NCBI RefSeq assembly: GCF_943193215.1
Contig: NZ_CALPDH010000016.1
Location: forward strand, 1-64,000
Source of the DNA: Acetatifactor aquisgranensis
GTDB lineage: Bacteria; Bacillota; Clostridia; Lachnospirales; Lachnospiraceae
Direction: 5' to 3'
Length of the DNA stretch: 64,000 nt
Part shown: piece after piece, positions 43,792-52,816 of the stretch
Layout of the letters: the number at the start of each line of letters is the position of its first letter
Numbering within the stretch: the first letter of the stretch is position 1
Program-made: the position numbers and the translations under genes
The notes under the pieces: model-generated
Told to the model about the DNA's origin: nothing
The model's input: only the letters and a program-made list of their open reading frames with translations
The model's database searches: none

Positions 43792-44445
43792 TTATTCTTC
43801 CTCAGTCTCCGCGCCATCCTCAGCCTTCGCGCCATCCTCAGGCCGCAGCTGGTTGCCGACGCTGGCCTCCTCGTCCTCAATCTCTTTCTTCACGGACTCA
43901 ATCTTCGCATCCTGGGTGATGGCCCGCATGATCAGGTTCATATCCTCCGGCGAGAACATCCCCGCGGCTTTTGACAGAAGCCCTATGCTGTTTCGGTTCA
44001 CTTTCAGGTGCCCGCCTCCGGACAGGGGAATGTTCAGCACGTTTTTCTCATCCGTCATATCTCCCAGGCAGATGCTGTTGGTCTTCTCGTCGCAGGTGAA
44101 TACTACGCCATTATATTCTATCACGCCGTCCTTGGCCAGACTCCCATAGGGAACCTTGGCGACCTCCCGCATGCTTCCCCAGGGATTCGGTTTTCCGGCC
44201 ACAGCGGCCTGATAGATTTTCTCCGCCTCTGACCTGGCCCCGGATACTTTCGCCCTTTCCTTTTCTTCATCGGCTGTGCTCTCTTCGTCCGGCCCGGGCA
44301 GATGTCTGCCGGATGCTGTCCAGGCCGTATTGCCGGCGGAGACAGCCTCCGCATATCCCGTCTCCATGAAACGGCTTCCCATTCTCTTGGTAGTTTTTGT
44401 ATTTACTGCGGAATCCGATCCTGTTATGCTTGTACCGACTCTCAT
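43792..44445 (-). CDS. Hypothetical protein, acidic C-terminus
   Basis: A 217-residue protein of no family I can name. The N-terminal MRVGTSITGSDSAVNT is Ser/Thr-rich and resembles in style the start of the neighbouring protein (MRIRTGMRR). A central region (YGSLAKDGVIEYNGVVFTCDEKTNSICLGDM...LNIPLSGGGHLKVNRNSIGLLSKAAGMFSPED) looks folded, and the tail is highly acidic (EDEEAS...AETEEE). No signal peptide or membrane segment is present. The start at 44445 follows AGAGAGG; the longer reading would begin inside the upstream gene's end. It is 50 bases after the FliD-C-like gene and probably co-transcribed. Confidence 0.6.
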   Translation of the reverse strand: MRVGTSITGSDSAVNTKTTKRMGSRFMETGYAEAVSAGNTAWTASGRHLPGPDEESTADEEKERAKVSGARSEAEKIYQAAVAGKPNPWGSMREVAKVPYGSLAKDGVIEYNGVVFTCDEKTNSICLGDMTDEKNVLNIPLSGGGHLKVNRNSIGLLSKAAGMFSPEDMNLIMRAITQDAKIESVKKEIEDEEASVGNQLRPEDGAKAEDGAETEEE

Positions 44446-44495
44446 CTCGTATATCCTCTCTCTTAAAAAATGTCCCTGAACTTGCGCCCGCGGGC

Positions 44496-45152
44496 TCATC
44501 CTCTGAAATTATACCTGCTAAAGTAAGAATTCGCCAGATACCCGGATGAATTGTACTGGCTGGCAGCGCTGGCCGCTCCCGCCGCGGCATTGTCGGCTAC
44601 CCTGGAGGCCACGGCATCCATCCGCTTGGCAAAGTCGCTTTTCCCGCCGAGGACTTTCTTGATTCTCTCCTGATCCGCCTCCGCAAGCTTCTCCTTATTT
44701 ACGGAAAGGGTTCCGTCCGTTCTCACGGTGATGCCGATCTCCGCCAGGGCGCTCTTGTTGGTGGTGGCAATTTCCCTCATGGTCTGGTGATAATAGTTAT
44801 TCAATATACCGGATGTCTTTTTCAATCCGTCCAGCGTGTCATTGAAATGCCGCACTGCCTCAGCCGCGGTTTTCGTGATATCTTTCCCGCCTGCGTCCAC
44901 TTTCTCCGCCAGCAGCTTTGTCTGCTCCATCAGGGACGTGGCTGAGTTCTCCAGCTTCTGATAAGTGCTCCGCGTCAGCCTGGCACTCTGGATGCTGGCG
45001 GTGTTCATCAGCCTGGAGTTCGTAAGCCTTGAATCCTGATTCCTCACTGAACTCAACAGAGAACTGCGCCTGGAAGCGGATAAACCGGTTCTCCTTCTGC
45101 TGTTGTTCAGCATCTGTGTGGTAGTTCTTCTCATTCCTGTTCTGATTCTCAT
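44496..45152 (-). CDS. Hypothetical helical protein with FliD-C-like tail
   Basis: A 218-residue protein: a basic, Ser/Arg-rich N-terminus (residues 1-55), long predicted helices, then EIGITVRTDGTLSVNKEKLAEAD...KKVLGGKSDFAKRMDAVASRV, which resembles the C-terminal module of flagellar cap protein FliD (DGTLSLD-x-x-KL...A-x-R). It lacks the rest of FliD, and no flagellar gene is nearby. The resemblance may reflect a shared secretion or assembly module. The start at 45152 follows GAGGG. I do not recognise a named family. Confidence 0.55.
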   Translation of the reverse strand: MRIRTGMRRTTTQMLNNSRRRTGLSASRRSSLLSSVRNQDSRLTNSRLMNTASIQSARLTRSTYQKLENSATSLMEQTKLLAEKVDAGGKDITKTAAEAVRHFNDTLDGLKKTSGILNNYYHQTMREIATTNKSALAEIGITVRTDGTLSVNKEKLAEADQERIKKVLGGKSDFAKRMDAVASRVADNAAAGAASAASQYNSSGYLANSYFSRYNFRG

Positions 45153-45226
45153 TTCTTTTCCCTCATTTCTGTTTATGTATTGTCCTGATATGTCCAGCAC
45201 TCAACTCAATACCGGCGCATTTTGCA

Positions 45227-45922
45227 TTATACGGTTTGAAGATACTTTGTGTATGCTCTGTCGAATTCCGAATATTTCTCTCTGGCCAGATACACATTCT
45301 CGCCGTTTTTCAGCAGGATGGCGCCTGTTTCGTATTCCGCCACATAGGCCAGATTCACCAGATAGCCCCTGTGGCAGCGGAAGAAACCATCTCCCAGCAG
45401 CTCTTCCATGCTCTTCATCGTGGCATAAATCGTGATGTTTTCGCCCAGGGTATGAATCTCAACCTTGCGCTTATGGCTCTCTACATACAGGATTTCCCTC
45501 TTCTGTACCACAAAGCGTCTGGCCTTTGTCTGGAAAAAAAGCTTCTCCCCGCCTGCGCTCTCCATCTTCCTTGCTTCCCTGCAGGCGCTCTCAAATACCC
45601 TGCAGAACTTCTCCGGCTCCACCGGCTTTAACAGATAGGAAAAAGCCTCTACCTCGAAAGCCTCCGCGGCGTATTCCTTTCGGGCCGTCACGAATATCAG
45701 TATGGTCTTCTCCTGATTAATGCGCAGGATCCTGGCCACCTCTATCCCGCTCATCTCCTCCATCTCGATATCCAGAAGCAGAATATCAAAATGCTTTCTT
45801 GTCTCCAGAAAATGCTTTCCCGTGTCAAAACAGGCCACCTCGCATTCCGGCTCCTGCTTTTTGATCAGACTGCGCAGTCTGGCGCAGCTCTCCTTATCAT
45901 CATCACATATCGCGACCCTCAT
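45227..45922 (-). CDS. LytTR-family response regulator (orphan)
   Basis: A 231-residue regulator: receiver domain MRVAICDDDKES with phospho-acceptor in LLLDIEM (about D51) and K in YLLKPV, then a C-terminal LytTR DNA-binding domain (ILYVESHKRKVEIHT...FFRCHRGYLVNLAYV). The family (AgrA, VirR, ComE) controls virulence and surface traits in response to peptide-sensing kinases. No histidine kinase gene is adjacent, so the partner is elsewhere. The start follows AGGTGGGG. It may control the two downstream unknown genes (74-base gap). Confidence 0.92.
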   Translation of the reverse strand: MRVAICDDDKESCARLRSLIKKQEPECEVACFDTGKHFLETRKHFDILLLDIEMEEMSGIEVARILRINQEKTILIFVTARKEYAAEAFEVEAFSYLLKPVEPEKFCRVFESACREARKMESAGGEKLFFQTKARRFVVQKREILYVESHKRKVEIHTLGENITIYATMKSMEELLGDGFFRCHRGYLVNLAYVAEYETGAILLKNGENVYLAREKYSEFDRAYTKYLQTV

Positions 45923-46077
45923 GCCCCACCTCTTATGTCCGGCGCGTCCATATTTCCCATGACCACGCTTCCCTTTTTATTTCGACAGGATGGCTGTGCC
46001 ACTTTTGTATTATGTAACAAAATGCGGTCTGTAATGTCACGAACCGTTGCAGACGGCTGTCAAACTCCCAAGACATA

Positions 46078-46119
46078 CAAAAAGACAGCAAACCTGTGCT
46101 TCCACATTTGTCTGCTGTC
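46078..46119 (-). terminator. Intrinsic terminator after metallophosphoesterase gene
   Basis: GACAGCA (46084-46090) pairs with TGCTGTC (46113-46119); on the minus strand the stem is followed by TTTTTG. The rest of the 251-base gap 45923-46173 shows no gene; a TAATAC-like element near 45990-46020 on the minus strand is too weak to call as a promoter. Confidence 0.65.
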
Positions 46120-46173
46120 CTTAGCTTTCCACCTGTCCTTATGTTACATATTTCGGCTATTCTCTGAAAAAGT

Positions 46174-47172
46174 TTACGGGAAAAATTCCTTTATTGCCAT
46201 TTCCCAATACTTTTCCGGAATATGGGGCCAGTCGCACTGTCCTTCCCCCTTTTCACACAGCGCCATCACCCGGCCAAGCACCTTCGCATGGTGAATCTCC
46301 TCCGAACCGCCCCGCAGGGAATGTTCCGTAATCCTGCACCAGTTCGGCGTCCGGGCGCGCAGGCCGGATTCTGTCAGCTGGAGGATGACTTCTTCCCTGT
46401 CATAGTCCAGCGTGACGAATTCCTCCCGCCAGGTTCCTGCACATATCTGCCCGCCGCAGGCTTCCCGCCTCTCCCGCGGGGCTTCGATTCCATCGCCATG
46501 GCCTGCGCCGGGGAGCCTGGCCGCCTCGTCCCCATTGCCCGTCTTGCAGATTCCGTCTCTCTGCCCAGCCTCTGTCTCTCCGTGTAAAATCATGAACTGG
46601 CTTTTTCCCCCGGCCCCCAGCGAATGGCCTACGGAACCGGGGTTCAGCATCGTCCTGCCCTGCCAGACCTCTTTTTCCTGCTTATGGGTATGCGCGCAGA
46701 GAACCAGCTCCGTGTCCGCCTGTGCCAGGATTTCCCTGGCCCTCTCTGTCCCCGCCCGCATATCCTCCCGCTCGCTGTACGGAGAGCCATGGCAGGCCAT
46801 AAGCGGCGGAAGAAATCCGTACTCCAGCCTGCGGGCAATGGGCAGCCCGCCGAAGAAGTCCAAATCCCTGTCCGTCAGATGATGATAGGCGTACCACAGC
46901 GCTCCCGTGGTAGAGTCAAATTCCTGCCATCCCCTTTCCCCGCCGGCGCGATAGTTCATCCAATAGTTCTCCTTGTTGCCCCGGATAAAAGTACAGCCAT
47001 AGTGCTCTCTGTAATCATAAATCAGCGCCATCGTCCGCTCCGGATAGGCCATTTCGCCTATATAGTCCCCCAGGAACAAAAAATCCTCGATGCCCCTGGC
47101 CAATGCATATTCCATGCACCGCTCCAGGGCGATGTAATTGCTGTGAATATCCGCCAGAACCGCCAAATCCAT
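46174..47172 (-). CDS. Metallophosphoesterase with low-complexity insertion
   Basis: A 332-residue calcineurin-like phosphoesterase: ADIHSN, FLGDYIG, IRGNKEN, MACHGSPYS, LCAHTHKQE and MLNPGSVG are the successive metal-binding motifs (YfcE/PF12850 type). Between GKSQFMILHG and EFVTLDYD, about 60 residues of Gly/Ala/Glu/Cys-rich sequence (roughly 200-255) interrupt the usual last strands, and the C-terminal ~75 residues are extra. The enzyme would hydrolyse phosphodiesters in the cytoplasm; natural substrate unknown. The start has GGAGGAAAG upstream. Confidence 0.87.
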   Translation of the reverse strand: MDLAVLADIHSNYIALERCMEYALARGIEDFLFLGDYIGEMAYPERTMALIYDYREHYGCTFIRGNKENYWMNYRAGGERGWQEFDSTTGALWYAYHHLTDRDLDFFGGLPIARRLEYGFLPPLMACHGSPYSEREDMRAGTERAREILAQADTELVLCAHTHKQEKEVWQGRTMLNPGSVGHSLGAGGKSQFMILHGETEAGQRDGICKTGNGDEAARLPGAGHGDGIEAPRERREACGGQICAGTWREEFVTLDYDREEVILQLTESGLRARTPNWCRITEHSLRGGSEEIHHAKVLGRVMALCEKGEGQCDWPHIPEKYWEMAIKEFFP

Positions 47173-47314
47173 GTCTCTTTCCTCCGCCTCTGTTCTGACT
47201 TCTATTGAAACATGGATTTCTTAACATTCCAAAGGCTTCTTTCTTAAGTTACCTTTAATTTTCTATCGATGGCTCTGCCAGCCATTCCAATCTGCAGAAA
47301 TGCTATATTCTGCC

Positions 47315-47734
47315 TTACAATGCCTTCAGCTGGCTCATGATATAATTCACTTTCTGTATCGCATTCTCCACCTGGCGCCTGGCGTCGTTTATCTTGGACT
47401 GCACCAGCATGTCGGCCACGAATCCGTCAAAGAAATAATCCGCGAAAGACAGGAAATCACCTGTCTGGATGTGGAACTCCGGTATGCTGTCCACGTCCAT
47501 CAGCTCCCTCTGGAACCGCTTCAGGGCGCTGCGGGCCTGCTGCACCAGCGCGTCCGCGTCTTTCATCTTGGAACGCTTTATGAAAGTGGTGAGCATCCCG
47601 CCTCCCAGCATGTCTACAATGCCCCAGTTCCCTGCGCTGTTCAAACAGTCTTTCGCCTGGTTCAGGCAGCGGAGCGCCTCCTGTCCCGCGCACATCGCCT
47701 CGTCAATCTCTCTACGGTAATCCATCTCTGCCAT
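47315..47734 (-). CDS. Conserved hypothetical helical protein
   Basis: A 139-residue, mostly alpha-helical protein: long amphipathic helices (EIDEAMCAGQEALRCLNQA, ALVQQARSALKRFQREL, INDARRQVENAIQKVNYIMSQL) around a glycine turn (MLGGGMLTTF). No signal peptide and no membrane segment. I have the impression of a conserved Firmicutes hypothetical but cannot name a function. The start at 47734 follows AAAGGAAC; the longer reading has no site. It lies 142 bases after (upstream of) no close partner: the next genes on both sides are separated by gaps with weak hairpins only. Confidence 0.7.
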   Translation of the reverse strand: MAEMDYRREIDEAMCAGQEALRCLNQAKDCLNSAGNWGIVDMLGGGMLTTFIKRSKMKDADALVQQARSALKRFQRELMDVDSIPEFHIQTGDFLSFADYFFDGFVADMLVQSKINDARRQVENAIQKVNYIMSQLKAL

Positions 47735-47923
47735 CTGTTTCGTTCCTTTCTTTCGCACCAGGTTCCCCTTGCCAATGTGCGGCGTTACACGGGAACCATT
47801 TCCATGTTCAGGAACCATTATACTCTCCCAGACAGATTTCTTCCAGATGGAATCATGCACTATAACATGGGATAAAGTCTCATTCTCCGTGCATGAAAGG
47901 CTTTTTACGTTTCCCGGCCAGGC

Positions 47924-49672
47924 TTACCGCCCGCGGAAGTATACCTGTCCCGACACCGGCACGGCAATCTCGCAGAATCCGCACCGGCCGTCTATCTCCT
48001 GGCTGCCCACCACATCTCCGAAGCAGTCCTTTACCGTCACGCTGCCCGAAACGCCTTTCGTATCCAGAACCATGCGGTTCCCTTTCGTGCCGTTCAATAT
48101 CACGCAGTCCTTTACGCCTCCCGGAATGTGCAGTATACGGTTTTCCGTATATACAGCCATGACCGCCCGTTCCTCTTTCCGGGTCCAGACCACCGGATAC
48201 AGATTGTGGGGCTCCGCAGCGCAGATGGGCTGGCCCTGTAGGAGCTCTCTGTTCTCCCTCATGAATCCGATCCAGAACCGAAGCATCCTGCGCATGTCCG
48301 GCGTCAGGGTCTGCATCTTCACGGAAATCTGGGGCGTGGCAAAAATACTGGAGATAATCTGGATGGCCGCTATCCGGGGCTCTTCCTCCTCATGCCACAT
48401 CAGAGGATCGCTGTGCACCGCCGTCTGTCCGCTGAGCATGCGCAGATCCACGATTCCCACACGGTTGCGTACAGCCGAATCGGGGCAGTCCGAGACGCGG
48501 AACATATTCCCGTACCGGCGCATGTTCGGCCCGATATAGCCCTGCCGGAATTCAATCATGATATCCTTGTCTTTCCCGGAAAGCTTCTCATACACCCTGC
48601 GCATCAGACAGTCCAGCGCTTCCTGTACGCTCTCGAAATCCATCTTTTCCGGATCGTAAGCCGGGGAATCCTCCTGCTCCACTATGGTATCCACGAAATC
48701 CAGCTTGAGTCCGTCCAGGTCCCACTCTCTCACAGCGCGCTCATAGATATCCGTCAGATAGTCCCTTACCTTTTTACAGCGCGGATCCAGCACGCCCGCC
48801 TGAATCAGCGGATTGTCGTCATAGGTCAGAAGCATGTCCTGAAGCTCCTCCCACTTCCGGCATTTCCTCCCCAGAAAAGGCACGCTGTACCAGATCATGT
48901 ATTTCAGGCCCATGGCATGGACCCTCCGCACATGCTCCGCGAAATCGGGGAACCTGTTCCCGGACACCTCCCAGTCCCCGCAGAACGCATAGCCTCTGTT
49001 GTTGTCGTCCGTCTGCCAGCCGTCGTCCAGAATGACGGTCTTAAAGCCCAGCTCCGCCGCAAGACGGCACTCTTCCTCGATTTCCGCCGCCGACAGGTTC
49101 TGGTGGTACGCATACCAGGTGGAATACACCGGCTCCTTGGCCCTGTCCGGGGCGTGCACCGGCGCGATGCCGCACTCCTCCCACCATTCGCTCACTTTCT
49201 CGATGGCCCTGTAAAAAGGCACCCTGCTTCTATCTATCCGAATGTCCAGCACGCAGGAGCCGTTCTTTTCCACAATCTCCGCCGGAATCCGTATCTGCAG
49301 AACCAGTGTCCCGTTTTCCTCACGCACGCCGGCCCGGATGCCAATCCGCTCTCTGGTCTCGGACACCGCCACCGTGCAGCGGTTCTCCCCGTCCTCGCTG
49401 AAGATACAGCAGATTGGCGCCGACCTGGCTGTCATGCTTTCCCGGAACCTGCCGTAATCCGCATCTATGGAGCGGTCGAAGCCGCACAGCGGATTCCAGA
49501 TACCGGCGCAGTCCACATAGGGGAACCTCCATTCCGCCCAAATCTCCTTTTCCTCTCCTGCCTCTTTGCTTCGGGCGAGGGAAACGCTGAAAACCTCCGT
49601 TTCTTCTCCTGTCTCTTTGCGGCTTAAGCCAGTCGCATATCGCGCGCCCTTTTTGATAATCGGCATCTCCAT
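47924..49672 (-). CDS. GH36/clan GH-D glycosidase (alpha-galactosidase-like)
   Basis: A 582-residue cytoplasmic enzyme. A beta-rich N-terminal domain (1-175) precedes a TIM barrel with KTVILDDGWQTDD (about 211-223), nucleophile D325 in GLKLDFVD and the acid/base region RVSDCPDS (D395). The C-terminus is beta-sandwich. The fold is clan GH-D; the divergent N-terminus leaves the sugar open (alpha-galactose, alpha-N-acetylgalactosamine or other). The start at 49672 follows GGAGG; the ATG at 49690 overlaps that site. It is the last gene of the transporter operon and carries no signal peptide, so it acts on imported oligosaccharides. Confidence 0.83.
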   Translation of the reverse strand: MEMPIIKKGARYATGLSRKETGEETEVFSVSLARSKEAGEEKEIWAEWRFPYVDCAGIWNPLCGFDRSIDADYGRFRESMTARSAPICCIFSEDGENRCTVAVSETRERIGIRAGVREENGTLVLQIRIPAEIVEKNGSCVLDIRIDRSRVPFYRAIEKVSEWWEECGIAPVHAPDRAKEPVYSTWYAYHQNLSAAEIEEECRLAAELGFKTVILDDGWQTDDNNRGYAFCGDWEVSGNRFPDFAEHVRRVHAMGLKYMIWYSVPFLGRKCRKWEELQDMLLTYDDNPLIQAGVLDPRCKKVRDYLTDIYERAVREWDLDGLKLDFVDTIVEQEDSPAYDPEKMDFESVQEALDCLMRRVYEKLSGKDKDIMIEFRQGYIGPNMRRYGNMFRVSDCPDSAVRNRVGIVDLRMLSGQTAVHSDPLMWHEEEEPRIAAIQIISSIFATPQISVKMQTLTPDMRRMLRFWIGFMRENRELLQGQPICAAEPHNLYPVVWTRKEERAVMAVYTENRILHIPGGVKDCVILNGTKGNRMVLDTKGVSGSVTVKDCFGDVVGSQEIDGRCGFCEIAVPVSGQVYFRGR

Positions 49673-49690
49673 CTGCCATTCCTCCTGCAT

Positions 49691-50926
49691 TCATAGTTTT
49701 CTTCCGTTCACTGTTATGGCCTGCCCTGTGCGGTTCGTTACAGAAAGTGAACCGCTCTTCCAGTATACATCTATTTCGCCGTTCAGGAAAGGCAGATTTT
49801 CTATCCGGAACCAGGTCATTCCCTCCGGCAGCCGCGGCGCTATCCGGATGCCCGCCTCGGGCCCATTCGGATGTATTCCCGCCATTTCGTAGATAAATGT
49901 CTCCACAGCCGCGTAGGACACTTCCGGGTACTCCCTGCGGAAAAGATCGGGCGATATCAGCTCTTTCAGCCATTTCTCTCCCCGCTGCGGCTGTCCGTTC
50001 CGATAGAACAGCGCCGGGTAATGGGAAAGGCTTTCCACATTTATCCCTTTCAGCCCCTCTTCGTCGAGGATGTCCAGCACCGCCTTTGATTTCTGCCCAT
50101 CCTCCACCACCTGGTAATAGCTCAGGCTCAGGGTGTGCCCGATTTCATCGCTGTGCCGCAGCTTCCCCTCTTTGTCTTTTACCTTATAGAACATTTGTTC
50201 TTCATCGTCCCACCACTGCTCGTACAGCAGCTGTTCCAGCTTATGCGCCGTCGCTCTGCAGCGGGCGCTCCTCTCCTGGTCTTTCCGGCATCCGAACAGG
50301 GCCTCCGCGGAGCGGTATCCCCTGATTTCAATGGCCAGAAGATCGATCAGCGCCTGAGCCTCCATGAACCGGCTGTCCTCACAGTAGGAGGGTATCCCCA
50401 GCCTGGAGCCGGGATATCTGCGCTCCAGGAGCCCGTCCCCGTCCCTGTCCCATAAGCGGGCGTATTCCTCCACTGTGGTCTGATAAAAGCGCACGAAATC
50501 CGACTGGAACAGATAGTCCCTGTCCCCTGTCATCCGGTACATCCTGTAGCAGGCGTCCGTCACGTCGAAATTCGCGGGCAGATTGTACCAGAAGTCCTGG
50601 TCTCCGGCGTAATCCACCGGACAGGGCCTGTAATCCTTGTCTATCTCCCAGAAGCCGCAGAACTGCCTGCTCTCCGCAACGCTCTGGGCGAAGCGCAGGA
50701 GCATATTCTTGGTGTGCTCCCGAAGCCCCAGAGCCTCCGCTCCTTTCGCGTGATGGGCCACATCCCGCATGCAGAATGCCTGTCTGTCAGGCAGGGCGGC
50801 CTCGTACCATTTCCCTACCAGGTCGCCCTCATGGCTGTAGGCAAGGGCCTGTTCTTTCGCCCAGGCAAATCCTCTGTTCCAGAATTCCTCCGATGTGGTA
50901 AATTCGATTCTTCCCTTTTCTGCCAT
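49691..50926 (-). CDS. Six-hairpin (alpha/alpha)6 glycosidase-like protein
   Basis: A 411-residue protein with the helical repeat pattern of six-hairpin glycosidases: FWNRGFAWAKEQAL, PDRQAFCMRDVAHHAKGAEALGL, WDRDGDGLLERRYPGSRLGIPSYCEDSRFMEAQAL, YEQWWDDEEQMFY and a C-terminal beta tail (IRIAPRLPEGMTWFRIENLPFLNGEIDV). Acidic residues in MRDVAHH and ERRYPG are catalytic candidates. The tail resembles that of GH78/GH95-like enzymes. Exact family and substrate are not clear. It is 18 bases ahead of the GH-D enzyme gene and 21 bases after the permease gene. No signal peptide. Confidence 0.75.
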   Translation of the reverse strand: MAEKGRIEFTTSEEFWNRGFAWAKEQALAYSHEGDLVGKWYEAALPDRQAFCMRDVAHHAKGAEALGLREHTKNMLLRFAQSVAESRQFCGFWEIDKDYRPCPVDYAGDQDFWYNLPANFDVTDACYRMYRMTGDRDYLFQSDFVRFYQTTVEEYARLWDRDGDGLLERRYPGSRLGIPSYCEDSRFMEAQALIDLLAIEIRGYRSAEALFGCRKDQERSARCRATAHKLEQLLYEQWWDDEEQMFYKVKDKEGKLRHSDEIGHTLSLSYYQVVEDGQKSKAVLDILDEEGLKGINVESLSHYPALFYRNGQPQRGEKWLKELISPDLFRREYPEVSYAAVETFIYEMAGIHPNGPEAGIRIAPRLPEGMTWFRIENLPFLNGEIDVYWKSGSLSVTNRTGQAITVNGRKL

Positions 50927-50947
50927 AGTCTGCCTCCCTGTACTCCT

Positions 50948-51847
50948 CTACTGTTTCACCGCGCCCAGCGTCATGCCGGAGACGAAATATCTCTGGAAAA
51001 AAGGGTAAATCACGATAATGGGCACCACCACGATAATCGTAATGGCCGCGCGCACGGTGAGCGGCTGGATTCCCCTCATCTTTTCCGCGATCATGACGGA
51101 ATCCGTCATGTTGGAGATGGCATTGGTCTGGTTCAGGATGCGGTACAGGATAATCTGCAGATTGTCCCAGGTACCGTTCTTGCTGTACAGATTCACATCG
51201 AACCAGGAATTCCAGTGGCCCACCCCTACATAAATGGCGATGCAGGCCAGCATGGGGACGCTCAGCGGCAGGACGAACCGGGTAAAGATGCACAGTTCGC
51301 TGGCTCCGTCCACCCTTGCGGCCTCAAAGAGCGCTTCGGGCAGATTCTGGACATAGGACGCGCACAGGAGCATATAGTAGGCGCTGAATATGGAGGGAAC
51401 CCAATAGACCGCCAGCGTATTCACCAGGCCCAGTCTAGTCATGAGCAGATAGACCGGAATCAGCCCGCCGCCGAAATACATGGTGATCAGAAACAGGATC
51501 CGCATGAACTTCCTGCCGCTAAACTGCCTGCAGCTGACGACATACCCCAGCAGCGCATTCCCCAGGACCGCCGTCACGGTGCCGATCACGGTACGCAGCA
51601 CGGACACCACGAAACCGCGTATCAGGCTGCTGTCCGCCAGGACGAATTTATAGTTTTCCAGCGAGAACACTCTGGGCCACAGATAGATACCCCCCCTGAC
51701 CGCGTCATAGCCGTCATTGAACGAAATCGCCAGCACGTTGACAAAGGGATATACCACCGCGACCAGAACCAGAATCATCAATACAATGTTAAACGCGTCG
51801 AACACTCTTCCCGACTTTGTCTGTTTGATATAGAACGGACGACTCAT
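50948..51847 (-). CDS. Sugar ABC transporter permease (LplC/YtcP type)
   Basis: A 299-residue membrane protein with six hydrophobic segments and the permease signature ALFEAARVDGASELCIFTRFVLPLSVP (EAA loop) that docks the ATPase. The YFGGGLIPVYLL segment and C-terminal YFVSGMTLGAVKQ are typical of LplC-like permeases for complex oligosaccharides. The ATPase is not encoded here and is presumably a shared MsmK-like subunit. It is 12 bases after its partner permease gene. Confidence 0.92.
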   Translation of the reverse strand: MSRPFYIKQTKSGRVFDAFNIVLMILVLVAVVYPFVNVLAISFNDGYDAVRGGIYLWPRVFSLENYKFVLADSSLIRGFVVSVLRTVIGTVTAVLGNALLGYVVSCRQFSGRKFMRILFLITMYFGGGLIPVYLLMTRLGLVNTLAVYWVPSIFSAYYMLLCASYVQNLPEALFEAARVDGASELCIFTRFVLPLSVPMLACIAIYVGVGHWNSWFDVNLYSKNGTWDNLQIILYRILNQTNAISNMTDSVMIAEKMRGIQPLTVRAAITIIVVVPIIVIYPFFQRYFVSGMTLGAVKQ

Positions 51848-51859
51848 GATATCCCTCCT

Positions 51860-52792
51860 TTAAAAAATTGCCGTATCCAGCTTCTTGCGGCAGAACCAGT
51901 TGGTGGCCCATACCAGGAGCACCCCGATCACGGACTTCATCAGCCCTACTGCGGTACCGATGGAGTAGTAGCCCAGTTGGATGCCGTACCGGTAGGAATA
52001 GGTATCGATGACATCCCAGTAATTCTGCGTGGAGGCATTGCCCAGCACCAGATGCTGCTCAAATCCCGCGTTCAGGATTCCTCCGATTCCTAAAATCCAC
52101 TGCACTACTATGGTGGGCAGAATCGTAGGCAGGATGACATAGCGCACCACTCCCAGCCGCCCCATGCCGTCTACCGCCCCGGCTTCCATCAGCTCCGAAT
52201 CCATGCTGGACATGGCGGAGAGATAGATGATAGAGGCCCATCCCATGCCTTTCCAGATGTTGGCTATGGTGTACATCACCCAGTAATACCTGCCCTCCGT
52301 CAGGAACGGAATCGCCTCCTCCACCAGATGCAGCCGCTTCAGGATATCGTTTATGATTCCTTCGTTGGAGAGCAGCATGAAAATCATGCTGCCCGCCACG
52401 ACCCAGGAGATAAAATGCGGCAGATAGGAGGTGGTCTGGACGCATTTCTTGAACCATCCGTTCTTCAGTTCATTGACGCACAGCGCGAACAGTATAGGCG
52501 CCACGAATCCGAATGTCAGCCCCATGACGCTCATGGCCAGCGTGTTGCGCAAAAGCTGCAGAAACACCGGGCTGAGCACAAATTCCCTGAAATATTTCAG
52601 TCCCACGAATTCACAGTCAAAAACGGACATGCCGGGCATATAATCCACAAAAGCAATCAGCAGACCGTACATGGGCACATAGGCAAACAGGATTACCCAT
52701 ATGATAATCGGAATGCACAGCAGCCAGAGCTGGCGCTGCTTCTGAAACATTTTCCAACAATGTCCCGCTTTCTTTTTGATTTTTTCTACCAT
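51860..52792 (-). CDS. Sugar ABC transporter permease (LplB/YteP type)
   Basis: A 310-residue membrane protein with six segments: LLCIPIIIWVILFAYVPMYGLLIAF at the N-terminus, NIWKGMGWASIIYLSAMSSM and the EAA-type loop ELMEAGAVDGMGRLGVVRYVILPTI. This is the LplB/YteP subfamily, found with LplA-like binding proteins for plant or host oligosaccharides. Start preceded by GAGAGGATAAAAGC. It is 24 bases after the binding-protein gene. Confidence 0.92.
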   Translation of the reverse strand: MVEKIKKKAGHCWKMFQKQRQLWLLCIPIIIWVILFAYVPMYGLLIAFVDYMPGMSVFDCEFVGLKYFREFVLSPVFLQLLRNTLAMSVMGLTFGFVAPILFALCVNELKNGWFKKCVQTTSYLPHFISWVVAGSMIFMLLSNEGIINDILKRLHLVEEAIPFLTEGRYYWVMYTIANIWKGMGWASIIYLSAMSSMDSELMEAGAVDGMGRLGVVRYVILPTILPTIVVQWILGIGGILNAGFEQHLVLGNASTQNYWDVIDTYSYRYGIQLGYYSIGTAVGLMKSVIGVLLVWATNWFCRKKLDTAIF

Positions 52793-52816
52793 GCTTTTAT
52801 CCTCTCGTCAGCTGTA

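Noticed and set aside
44496..45152. FliD flagellar cap gene
   Set aside because: Only the last ~70 residues resemble FliD; size is about half or less and no flagellar genes are nearby.
48392..49627. Long plus-strand open frame opposite the GH-D glycosidase gene
   Set aside because: It is a shadow of the GC-rich minus-strand gene: no ribosome binding site and a His/Pro/Arg-rich low-information translation.
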